Shown here one piece after another: positions 40,916 through 48,840 of a stretch of DNA of 64,000 nucleotides. The stretch is from NCBI GenBank assembly GCA_023399155.1, contig JAEWQP010000007.1, positions 1-64,000 of the forward strand. The letters run 5' to 3'. The stretch comes from Verrucomicrobiota bacterium (GTDB lineage Bacteria; Verrucomicrobiota; Verrucomicrobiia; Opitutales; Opitutaceae). Made by a program: the position numbers and the translations under genes. Every line of letters begins with the position of its first letter. Positions within the stretch are counted from its first letter, which is position 1. The notes under the pieces were generated by a model. That model saw only the letters and a list, made by a program, of their open reading frames with translations. It searched no databases and was not told the DNA's origin.

Positions 40916-42064
40916 ATGTCCCCCGCGCGAACGCTCCCCGTCCCACTTTCCGTCGCGTGTGTCCTGGTGTTGGTGCTGACGAGTTGCACCTCGCCGCGCA
41001 CCCCCGCCCCCGCGACGTCGCCGGTCGCCGCGGGCCCACGCGAGCAGGCCGCCCCCCGGCCGCGGTCGGCGCCGGCGGTCGCGACGCGTCCTCCCGCGCG
41101 GGTGGAATCGCCTGCTCGTGTCGACACGCTCACGCGTGCGCCGTTGGATCCGGCTGCCGCGGCCGTCGTCGAGCGTCTGGCGACCCAGCTGCTGCTTGCG
41201 CCCGAGGGTGTCGTGGTGACCTCGGTCACGACTGCGGAATGGCCGGATGGGTGCCTGGGCCTGCCGGCGGAGGGCGAGAACTGCTCGATGGCGCTGACGC
41301 CCGGGTATGCGATCACGGCTCGTGTCGGGAGCGACACCTACGACTTTCGGACGGACCTGACCGGCAACCGCGTGCGCCTCGCCAGCGCGCCGCCGGCACG
41401 CACGGGTGATCCGCTCGTCACGTGGCAGGATTCGCGGAGTTTCACGATGATGATCGTCGGGACGCAACGCGTGGCCATCGGGCGCCGCGGGCGGCCAATG
41501 ATCGCCTCGCCGCTCGCTGTGCCGACGCGCGCGACGGAACTGCAGGGCTTCCTGGCGCATTTCAGTCCGTTTCAGGCCCGGACCGAGGCGGGGGACATCG
41601 CCCTGCGCGGTGTGGGCGGGGCGCGCGCTTCCGCGACTGAGCAGCGGATGATCGCGGAATGGGCGCGGCTGGTGAGCCTCGAGGCACGCGCGGGCGCGCA
41701 GGAGCCGGAGGCAGCCCTTGCCCTGCGATGGATACAGCAGCGCGGGGACCTCTGCGATGTCGTCGAGGTCTCGCGCACGGGTGCGGCCTCGGCCCGAAGC
41801 TGTCGGGAGGGCAGTGCCGTGCCGATCGCCGCCGTGGTCCTGGACGCGACGGAGCTGGAGGCGCTCTACGGCTGGCTCGACCGGCTGGAAGCGTTCGAGC
41901 TTTCAACCGAGGCGGAGGCCGCGACGGGTGCGGATTCCGGGACGAGTCAGCTCAGTTTTCGAGGCACGGGTTTCGATGAGCCTGCACCCGCCGATCACGA
42001 GGCGGTATTGGCGTGGGTGGAGGCGGTCGCCCAGCGACTGCGCGACAAGGCCTTGTCGCAGTAG
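40916..42064 (+). CDS. Lipoprotein of unknown function
   Basis: The 382-residue protein begins with a lipoprotein signal: MSPARTLPVPLSVACVLVL then the lipobox LTSC, whose Cys (about residue 24) would be lipidated. A proline/alanine-rich linker follows (to about 80). The body has two repeat-like parts, the first with SVTTAEWPDGCLGLPAEGEN and the second with ALRWIQQRGDLCDVVEVSRT and a cysteine pair (C in GDLCDV, C in ARSCREG) that may form a disulfide. No catalytic motif was recognised. It probably sits on the outer membrane facing the periplasm. Confidence 0.7.
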   Translation: MSPARTLPVPLSVACVLVLVLTSCTSPRTPAPATSPVAAGPREQAAPRPRSAPAVATRPPARVESPARVDTLTRAPLDPAAAAVVERLATQLLLAPEGVVVTSVTTAEWPDGCLGLPAEGENCSMALTPGYAITARVGSDTYDFRTDLTGNRVRLASAPPARTGDPLVTWQDSRSFTMMIVGTQRVAIGRRGRPMIASPLAVPTRATELQGFLAHFSPFQARTEAGDIALRGVGGARASATEQRMIAEWARLVSLEARAGAQEPEAALALRWIQQRGDLCDVVEVSRTGAASARSCREGSAVPIAAVVLDATELEALYGWLDRLEAFELSTEAEAATGADSGTSQLSFRGTGFDEPAPADHEAVLAWVEAVAQRLRDKALSQ

Positions 42065-42160
42065 AGCCGATCTTGCGCTGCCGGCGGGATTTTCCCATTT
42101 GACCCCCCACCGTGGTGATGGCTCCGTAGCGCCTTTTGCGCCCGAGCGTGGGCGGACGGT

Positions 42161-42197
42161 CGCATGAACCGGATACTCATCAAGACACACGGCTGCC
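42161..42197 (+). repeat. Degenerate copy of the miaB 5' end
   Basis: CGCATGAACCGGATACTCAT followed by CAAGACACACGGCTGCC matches the true miaB start at 42247-42283 at 29 of 37 positions. Translated it reads MNRILIKTHGC against MNRVHIKTYGC in miaB. It lies 86 bp upstream in another frame, so it is not part of the expressed protein. Several changes are in third codon positions, suggesting an old duplicate or a piece of a related gene. Confidence 0.7.
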
Positions 42198-42249
42198 CTC
42201 CTCCGCTGGGACTTCGGCGGGGCCGGAGCGATCGCGTACGCCAGCGCGC

Positions 42250-43635
42250 ATGAATCGCGTCCACATCAAGACCTACGGGTGCCAGATGAATGAGCGCGAC
42301 TCCGAAGCGGTCGCGGCGATGCTTCGCGCTCGGGGCTATGTGATCGTCGATGAGGAGCATTCAGCCGACATCATCCTGCTCAACACGTGCTCGGTTCGGG
42401 ATCAGGCAGAGCAGAAGGCAATCGGCAAGGCGGGCTATCTGGCCGCGCGTAAGCGCCGGAACCCGGACCTCGTGCTCGGAGTGATGGGCTGCATGGCGCA
42501 AAACCGCGGCGTCGAGCTCCTCGACCGTCTGCCTGACCTCGACCTGCTGGTGGGGACCCAGAAGTTTCACCAGGTCCCGGATCACCTCGACAACATCATG
42601 GCCACCTTGCGCGCGCAGGGGCCGCGGCCGTCGACGATCATCGATCTCGAGGCGGAGGACGGTTCGCAGAACACCATCCGCGACCACTTGCTCGCCGGCG
42701 ACGACGCGCCATCCGCGCCGAATGGACACGCCGCGGCCACGCGTCAGGTCAGCGCGTTCATCTCGATCATGCAGGGGTGCAACATGGCGTGCTCCTTTTG
42801 CATCGTCCCGAAAACGCGGGGCGAGGAGCGCAGCCGGCCGGTCGAGGACATCGTCGCCGAGGCGGAGGACCTCGCGGCGCGCGGCGTCCGGGATATCACG
42901 CTGCTCGGGCAGATCGTGACCAGCTATGGCCGGCGGGAGTTTCCTTTTCGCGAGGGGCGGAGTCCGTTCGTGCAGTTGCTCGAGCGCGTGCACGAGATCC
43001 CGGGCATCGCGCGGATCCGCTTCACCTCGCCGCATCCCCGCGGCTTCAAGGACGACCTGGTTCAGGCCTTTCGCGATCTGCCCAAGCTCTGCCCGTGCGT
43101 GCACCTGCCGGTTCAGTCCGGCAGCGACCGCATCCTGCGGTTGATGAACCGGCCCTACACGCGCGAACGATACCTTGAGATCATCGCAAGTCTGCGCAGC
43201 GCCGTGCCTGATATGTATTTCTCCACGGATGTGATCGTGGGATTTCCGGGCGAGACGGAGGAGGACTTCGACCAGACGCGCGAACTCTTCGAGCGCGTGG
43301 GCTTCGACATGGCCTACATCTTCAAGTACTCCATCCGGACCGGCACCCCGGCCGCGGAGATGCCAGGTGCGGTTTCCGACGACGACAAGGAACGTCGCAA
43401 CCAGACTCTACTCGACCTGCTGCACAAACAATCGCTTGCGCGCAACGGGCAGCTCCTGGGAAAGACCGTCGAGGTGCTCGTCGAAGGCCCGGACAAGCTG
43501 GGCCGCCGCCTCAGTGGCCGCACCGCGGGCAACCGCCTGGTGCACTTCGCTGGCGACACACGCCTGGTCGGCGAGTTGATCCAGGTGCGCGTGGAGCAAG
43601 TCTCAGCAGCGAGTCTGGTGGGTCGCGTGGTGTGA
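42250..43635 (+). CDS. miaB: tRNA-2-methylthio-N6-dimethylallyladenosine synthase
   Basis: MiaB adds a methylthio group to i6A37 of tRNAs that read UNN codons. The 461-residue protein has the N-terminal UPF0004 domain with its three cysteines (KTYGCQMN, LNTCSVRD, MGCMAQN), the radical-SAM motif C-x3-C-x2-C in GCNMACSFCIVPKTRG, and a C-terminal TRAM domain (from about 390, KTVEVLVEG). The start at 42250 agrees with the family (MNRVHIKTYGCQMNERDSE). It is preceded by a degenerate duplicate of its own first codons. Confidence 0.95.
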   Translation: MNRVHIKTYGCQMNERDSEAVAAMLRARGYVIVDEEHSADIILLNTCSVRDQAEQKAIGKAGYLAARKRRNPDLVLGVMGCMAQNRGVELLDRLPDLDLLVGTQKFHQVPDHLDNIMATLRAQGPRPSTIIDLEAEDGSQNTIRDHLLAGDDAPSAPNGHAAATRQVSAFISIMQGCNMACSFCIVPKTRGEERSRPVEDIVAEAEDLAARGVRDITLLGQIVTSYGRREFPFREGRSPFVQLLERVHEIPGIARIRFTSPHPRGFKDDLVQAFRDLPKLCPCVHLPVQSGSDRILRLMNRPYTRERYLEIIASLRSAVPDMYFSTDVIVGFPGETEEDFDQTRELFERVGFDMAYIFKYSIRTGTPAAEMPGAVSDDDKERRNQTLLDLLHKQSLARNGQLLGKTVEVLVEGPDKLGRRLSGRTAGNRLVHFAGDTRLVGELIQVRVEQVSAASLVGRVV

Positions 43636-43656
43636 TTGGGCGTGGATGGATTTGTA

Positions 43657-43692
43657 TCGTTCTCGTTCTCTTTCTCGTTCTCGTAATCGTTT
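43657..43692. repeat. CGTTCT hexamer repeats, left bracket of the four-helix-bundle gene
   Basis: ATCGTTCTCGTTCTCTTTCT and CGTTCTCGTAATCG form a tract of five CGTTCT-type units that ends three bases before the start codon of the four-helix-bundle gene. It is the reverse complement type of the tract at 44110-44142. Confidence 0.85.
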
Positions 43693-43695
43693 TTC

Positions 43696-44127
43696 ATGAG
43701 ACCGGCATTCGACCACGAACGACTGCGCGCCTATCAGGAGGCTCTCCGGTTCGTCGCGTGGGTTCAGCCGATCCTCGAATCCATTCCGGCCAAGCTCGCC
43801 GCGAGGGACAATCTCGACCGAGCTTCCACAAGCGTCGTGCTCAATATCGCCGAGGGAAATGGAAAGCGCGGATTCCCCGATCGCTGTCGATTCCTTGATA
43901 TTGCCCGAGGTTCGGCGCTGGAGAGTGCCGCGTGTTTCGATGTCCTCATTGTCAAAGGCAAGGTCACGGCCGACGTGGCCGCCCAGGGGAAGGAGATCCT
44001 CGTCGGCGTTGTCAGTCTTGTCGCGGGTTTGATAGCGCGGTTCTCGGAGAAGCAGGTCGCGGAGGATTCGTCCGCATATGCGCCATCAGCATCCGCACGC
44101 CGGGCAGGTGAGAACGAGAACGAGTAG
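43696..44127 (+). CDS. Four-helix bundle protein (S23/IVS-like)
   Basis: The 143-residue protein matches the four-helix-bundle family first seen in 23S rRNA intervening sequences and in DGR avd genes: FDHERLRAYQEALRFVAWVQ, then ARDNLDRASTSVVLNIAEGN and a third helix RFLDIARGSALESAACFDVL. These proteins are small and basic and may bind nucleic acid. The last residues (RRAGENENE) are read from a GAGAAC hexamer tract. Hexamer tracts in opposite orientation flank the gene, so it resembles an inserted cassette between miaB and the membrane protein gene. Confidence 0.9.
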   Translation: MRPAFDHERLRAYQEALRFVAWVQPILESIPAKLAARDNLDRASTSVVLNIAEGNGKRGFPDRCRFLDIARGSALESAACFDVLIVKGKVTADVAAQGKEILVGVVSLVAGLIARFSEKQVAEDSSAYAPSASARRAGENENE

Positions 44128-44142
44128 GAGAACGAGAACGAA
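44110..44142. repeat. GAGAACG hexamer repeats, right bracket of the four-helix-bundle gene
   Basis: GAGAACGAGAACGAGTAG and GAGAACGAGAACGAAT make up the tract. It contains the stop codon of the four-helix-bundle gene (44125-44127) and is the reverse complement of the left tract, so the gene sits between inverted arms. Confidence 0.85.
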
Positions 44143-44149
44143 TATCCAC

Positions 44150-44692
44150 ATGACACCCTTCACCGCCATCATCCTCACCGCCGTCGGATTCCTTCTGCTC
44201 GGCTCCCTGCTTCTCTGGAACGGTCCGGGCGTGAGCACGATGCTGCGGGGATTTCCGCGCTCGCAGCGCGCGGCCTGGTTCACGCTGGGCACGGCCTCGC
44301 TGTGGACGCTCTATCACGTGACACAGCTGGGGCCGTCGGACTTTGGTGAATACCGTGTCGCCATCTTCACCGGCTTCGCCGCTGTGGCTGTGCTCTCGTT
44401 CAAGTACGCGCCGGACTTCCTCGCCGTGCGCGGGGCATGTGCCCTGGTGCTGCTGGTGGCGTGGCTGCTTCTCTCCGCGACCTACGGCCACTACGAGGCG
44501 CTCACGCTTGTGTTCAAGGCCCTGCTCTACGTCATGGTCCTCCTCGCGCTCTATCTGGCGGTGGCGCCCTTCCGGATGCGCGACTTCGTCCAGTGGTTGT
44601 TCGCGCGCGGCACCCGCGCCCGCGGCCTCGGCGGCGCGTTCACTTTCTGTGGCGTACTGCTCGTCGCCGCCGCCTTCACCCTTCACGCATGA
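44150..44692 (+). CDS. Multi-span membrane protein, function unknown
   Basis: The 180-residue protein has about five hydrophobic helices (about 5-23 FTAIILTAVGFLLLGSLLLW, 40-57, 70-85, 92-110, 118-138, 160-178). No family is recognised with certainty. The stop overlaps the gmk start (ATGA), so the two genes are translationally coupled, although no functional link is clear. The chosen ATG follows the hexamer tract directly. Confidence 0.75.
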   Translation: MTPFTAIILTAVGFLLLGSLLLWNGPGVSTMLRGFPRSQRAAWFTLGTASLWTLYHVTQLGPSDFGEYRVAIFTGFAAVAVLSFKYAPDFLAVRGACALVLLVAWLLLSATYGHYEALTLVFKALLYVMVLLALYLAVAPFRMRDFVQWLFARGTRARGLGGAFTFCGVLLVAAAFTLHA

Positions 44693-45327
44693 GCGATCTC
44701 CGCACTCCCTCTTCCGTCCCGCCGACGTTGTTGGTCATTCTCGCCGGTCCGGCGGGCTCCGGCAAATCCACCTTGTGCGAGCGCCTCGTGCGCGAGTGCC
44801 CCGGCTTCGAGCGCGTGGTCACGTCGACCACGCGCGCCCCGCGCCCCGGCGAGGTCAATGGCCGCGATTATCACTTTTTCTCCGACGAGCAGTTCGATCG
44901 GCTCGTCGCCGAGGGTGCCTTTCTGGAGTGGGCGCGCGTGCACGGGCACGACCGGCGCTACGGCACGTTGCGGCGCACGATCGATGAGAAGCTCTCGGCC
45001 AGCATCGATCTCTGCATGAATGTCGACGTGCAGGGCGTGGCCAGCATTCAGCGCGTGGCGGCGGCGGATGCCACGCTGGCGCGCCGACTCGTCACCGTTT
45101 TCCTGATGCCGCCCGATCTCGACGAACTGCGCCGCCGCCTGCGCGGGCGCGCGCAGGATTCCGACGCGGAGATTGAACGGCGGATGCAGACCGCATTGCG
45201 CGAAATGGAGCAGTGGCCGAGCTACGACTTCTGCGTGCGGAGCCGGTCGCCCGACGAGGACTTCGACACGATGCGCGCCATCATCGCGGCGGAGAAGCGC
45301 CGGGTGCTGCGGCTGGTGGGCGCGTAG
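44689..45327 (+). CDS. gmk: Guanylate kinase
   Basis: Gmk phosphorylates GMP to GDP with ATP. The 212-residue protein has the P-loop AGPAGSGKST, the GMP-binding region TSTTRAPRPGEVNGRDYHFF, EWARVHGHDRRYGTLRR and the lid segment RLRGRAQDSDAEIERRM. The usual DVQG is present (VDVQGVASI). The sequence is somewhat diverged from standard Gmk (for example HGHDRRYGT for the common HGxxYGT), but the key residues are in place. It overlaps the membrane protein gene by 4 bp. Confidence 0.93.
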   Translation: MSDLRTPSSVPPTLLVILAGPAGSGKSTLCERLVRECPGFERVVTSTTRAPRPGEVNGRDYHFFSDEQFDRLVAEGAFLEWARVHGHDRRYGTLRRTIDEKLSASIDLCMNVDVQGVASIQRVAAADATLARRLVTVFLMPPDLDELRRRLRGRAQDSDAEIERRMQTALREMEQWPSYDFCVRSRSPDEDFDTMRAIIAAEKRRVLRLVGA

Positions 45328-45644
45328 GCGGCGCTGTTACCATGACTCGCCGCCCGGCAGGGTCGGCTGACATCGAATGCTACGCGCCGGCGCGTCGAGT
45401 CGCCCGCGCCGGCGGGGTTCGAGTTCTGCCCCGGATGATTCCGGGTGCATGTCGACGAGGAACCAAACGCCCGGCTGAGTCAGAGGGGTCGGGCCGTCCT
45501 CGATCCACAGGCCTGCTGCTGAAAACCTGAGCTCGACGACGGACCTTCGAAGGAAGGCGGGCGCTGAATCTCGATCGATCCATGGCGCGACGAGACGGGC
45601 GCCCTTGCGGACCTCGTCCTATCGACGCTCGAGTCGCGGGAGCT
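45328..45644. other. Intergenic region between convergent gmk and the PAS phosphatase gene
   Basis: About 317 bp lie between the ends of two genes that face each other. No gene, promoter or long T-tailed hairpin was recognised. Short inverted G/C-rich segments are present (for example around 45385-45420) and could terminate transcription. Confidence 0.4.
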
Positions 45645-48620
45645 CTAGCCCGCCCGCAGGCGGACCACCACCAGCGTGCGGTCGTCGCCGGCGGGACGCT
45701 CCCCGATGAAGCGGCTGAGCGCCTCATCGACGCTGCGGACGACGCCCTTCGTCGGCTGACTGCGCGCACTCGCCACCACCTCGATCAGCCGCTCACGCCC
45801 AAACTCGGTATCGTTCTCATTGGCGGCCTCCGTGATGCCGTCGGTGTAGAGCACGAGAAGCGTGCCCGGCTCGAATGAAACCGCGCATTCCTCCAGCGCC
45901 TCGTCGAACAGCGGCCCGGCATCGAGCCCGACGGCGAGCCCGGATGGACAGGGCGTCTCGACGGAGCCCGACTCGCCGTGAATGACGATGGGCGCCTCGT
46001 GCCCCGCGCGCGTGATCGTGAGCCGCCTAGCCGGGATGTCGAGGAGCGCCATCACGATGGAGATGTACATTCCGTCGGGGACATCTGGATACAGAAGGCG
46101 GTTGACCTCGCGCAGCAGCGCCGCGGGCGAGGGATGCCGGGGCGCTTCCACGCGGAGCGCCATCCGGCAGGCCGCCATCACCAGCGCCGCCGAGGCGCCC
46201 TTGCCCGAGACGTCGGCCACGACAAAGACCCAGCGCTGCGGGCCCATTTCGAAGAAATCAAAATAGTCGCCGCCGATGTGCCGCGACGGGACGTAAAGAC
46301 TGTCCACTTCGATCTCCGCGGCCGTGGGCTGTTCGCTCGGCAGGAGGTGCCGCTGCACCTCCTGCGCTGTGCGCAGGTCCCGCTCGCGCGCCTCCTCCTC
46401 GCGTCGCTCCGCCTCCTTGCGCTCGGTGATGTCGGTGAGGATGCCCTCGTGATGCGTGACGCGTCCGTCGTCACCCACGCGGATCGCCGTGCGGTCATCG
46501 ATCCACCGCACCGAGCCGTCGCGTGCGAGAATGCGATACTCCTGACTGTACTCGCGGTGCCCCACCTGGGCGTGGGCCTTCACCTCCCTGACCACGCGCT
46601 CGCGATCCTCCGGATGCAGCATGGTGACGAACGTCACCTGCCCGGAAAGAATCTCCTCCGGGGCGTAGCCGAACTGCGAGACGTTCTGGGAGACGAATTC
46701 CACCGGCCACGTGTCGTTCGCGCGCCAGAGCACGACGACGGAGGGCGAGCGGTCGACGATGCGCGCCAGCTCCTCGCGATGCGCCAGGGCCGCGCGCAAC
46801 TCCACCTGGCTTCGTTTCCGGTCGGTGACGTCCCGGGCGACGCCCATGAGGACGCGATTGCCCGACTCGTCAAAATACGCGGCGCCGCTCGAGGCATGCC
46901 AGCGGTAGTGCCCGTCCCGGTGCAGGGCGCGGTACTCCACGCTGAACGTCGAACGTCCCTGTTCGAGCACGTGGCGGAGGAAGTCCCAGAACAGCCGCTG
47001 GTCGTCGGGATGGACAAACCGCGACACGGGCTGTCCCGTCACCTCGTCGGCCGCGTGGCCGAGCTTCGCCGTCCAGGTGGGGGAGACGTAGAGGAAATGG
47101 CCGTCGGCAGAAACTGAATACAAAATCTCGTTGGCATTCTCCACGAACCGCCGGAACTGCTGCTCGCTGCGGCGCAGGCGCTCCTCCGCCTCGTGCCGCT
47201 CGGTGATGTCCTCGAGCATCGCGAACTGCTGGATGATGCGGCGGTTCTCGTCGCGCAGCACCACGACGGTGAGGTTCGCCCAGACCACGCGCCCGTCCTT
47301 GTGCACGTAGCGCTTCTCCATCGCGAAGCGTTCGCGCGAGCCCGTCCACAGCTCCTGCACGAGCCGCCGCTGGCGTTCGCGGTCGTCGGGGTGAGTGGCG
47401 CCCATGAGGTTCTCGAAGCTCTCCGCCTCCTTCTCGTTGAGCCCGATGATCTGGCAGAACCGCTCGTTGAGCCGGTAGATGTCGGGGTTTCCCCATTCCA
47501 CCCAGCTGATGCCCACGGGCGCGTGCTCAAAGAGGAGCCGGAACTGATCGTTGCGCGCCTTGAGTTCGGCGGTGCGATCGGCGACGCGCTGTTCGAGCTC
47601 CTGATTGAGACGCTGGATCTGCTCCTGGGCCAGCCGCTGCGGCGTGATGTCCGAGATGATCCCGTCGTAGAAGGCGACGCGTCCGTCCGCCGCGCGGCGG
47701 ATCACCGTGGTATTGCGGATCCAGCGCAGCTCTCCGTCCTTCCGGATGATTCGGTGTTCGAGCGGCGGCGGATCCTGGCCCTCGAGCGCGGCGCGCGCGT
47801 GCGCCTCCACCGCCGTGCGATCGTCGGGCACGACCATCTTGATCCAGAGGAGCGACTCCCGCGCGAACTCCTCGGGCGTATAGCCCGTCACGGCGGTGCA
47901 GCCGCCCGTGTGCTCCGTGCGCCAGGCGCGGCCGTCGCGGACCTCGACCGTGTAGAAGTAGTCGGAAACCGACTGGAAGAGCAGGCGGTAAAGACTCTCG
48001 CTCTGCGCGAGCTTTTCGGAGGCGGCGCGATGCTCCTCGATCTCCTGGTGGAGCCGCGCGTTGACCTGCGCGAGTTCGTTGGTGCGGCTTTGCACCCGCG
48101 CCTCGAGATCGTGGGTCAGTGCGCTCAGGGCCTCCTCGCTTTCCTTCAAGCGCGTGACCTCCGTGCGCAGCGACAGGTACTGCTGCGGCCGCCCCTGGGC
48201 ATCCAAAAACGGCACGATCGTCGTATCCACCCAGTAGAGCCGGCCGTCCTTCGCGCGGTTGCACACCCAGTCGCGCCAGACCTCGCCGCGGGCGATCGTG
48301 CGCCACATGGTCTCGTAGAAGGCGGGCGGATGATGCCCGGACTTCAGCAGGCGATGATTCTGCCCGAGCAGCTCCTCGCGAGCATAGCCCGACACCTCAA
48401 GGAACCTGTCGTTTGCGTAGGTGATCCGGCCCCCCGCGTCGGTGGCAGCCACGATCGAGTGCAGGTCGATCGCGGTCTTCAGGCGGGTCAGAAACTCGGG
48501 CCATTCCGAGGAACCGCTCGTGGGCACGGGGCCCGGATACAACACGGCCTTCGCCGAACCGGCCGCGCCGGCGTCGGTGACCCCGCCGCTGCGCGGCACG
48601 TCAGGCTGAGTCGTATCCAT
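45645..48620 (-). CDS. Multi-PAS sensor with PP2C/SpoIIE phosphatase domain
   Basis: The 991-residue cytoplasmic protein (from the ATG at 48620; the frame runs on to 48782) has five PAS domains, at about 32-145, 200-315, 340-460, 465-585 and 595-715, most ending in the typical DIT(E)R/K segment (for example GILTDITERKEAERREE). A coiled coil follows and then a SpoIIE/RsbU-like PP2C phosphatase domain from about 740 (GGDYFDFF, VVADVSGKGASAALVMA, LVLYTDGITEA). Such proteins dephosphorylate anti-sigma-factor antagonists in response to small ligands or redox. No partner kinase or antagonist is encoded nearby. Confidence 0.93.
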   Translation of the reverse strand: MDTTQPDVPRSGGVTDAGAAGSAKAVLYPGPVPTSGSSEWPEFLTRLKTAIDLHSIVAATDAGGRITYANDRFLEVSGYAREELLGQNHRLLKSGHHPPAFYETMWRTIARGEVWRDWVCNRAKDGRLYWVDTTIVPFLDAQGRPQQYLSLRTEVTRLKESEEALSALTHDLEARVQSRTNELAQVNARLHQEIEEHRAASEKLAQSESLYRLLFQSVSDYFYTVEVRDGRAWRTEHTGGCTAVTGYTPEEFARESLLWIKMVVPDDRTAVEAHARAALEGQDPPPLEHRIIRKDGELRWIRNTTVIRRAADGRVAFYDGIISDITPQRLAQEQIQRLNQELEQRVADRTAELKARNDQFRLLFEHAPVGISWVEWGNPDIYRLNERFCQIIGLNEKEAESFENLMGATHPDDRERQRRLVQELWTGSRERFAMEKRYVHKDGRVVWANLTVVVLRDENRRIIQQFAMLEDITERHEAEERLRRSEQQFRRFVENANEILYSVSADGHFLYVSPTWTAKLGHAADEVTGQPVSRFVHPDDQRLFWDFLRHVLEQGRSTFSVEYRALHRDGHYRWHASSGAAYFDESGNRVLMGVARDVTDRKRSQVELRAALAHREELARIVDRSPSVVVLWRANDTWPVEFVSQNVSQFGYAPEEILSGQVTFVTMLHPEDRERVVREVKAHAQVGHREYSQEYRILARDGSVRWIDDRTAIRVGDDGRVTHHEGILTDITERKEAERREEEARERDLRTAQEVQRHLLPSEQPTAAEIEVDSLYVPSRHIGGDYFDFFEMGPQRWVFVVADVSGKGASAALVMAACRMALRVEAPRHPSPAALLREVNRLLYPDVPDGMYISIVMALLDIPARRLTITRAGHEAPIVIHGESGSVETPCPSGLAVGLDAGPLFDEALEECAVSFEPGTLLVLYTDGITEAANENDTEFGRERLIEVVASARSQPTKGVVRSVDEALSRFIGERPAGDDRTLVVVRLRAG

Positions 48621-48840
48621 GGGGGGACGCAGGAAGGATATCCCGATCGTCCGGGGCGCCAACCCAAATTGGCCCCGCCGGCCGAGCGGTTCGCTCCCGT
48701 GGAGCGGCCGCTCGCTTGCGGCAAGAATCGGCTCGATGCCGGGAGGTGGCCGGCTAACGTCGCGGCGAGCCGACTCGCTCATTCTGGAACCTTGATCCCG
48801 GGTGAGGGTGCCCCCTCCCTGGCCCGGGACGCTTCAGCCC

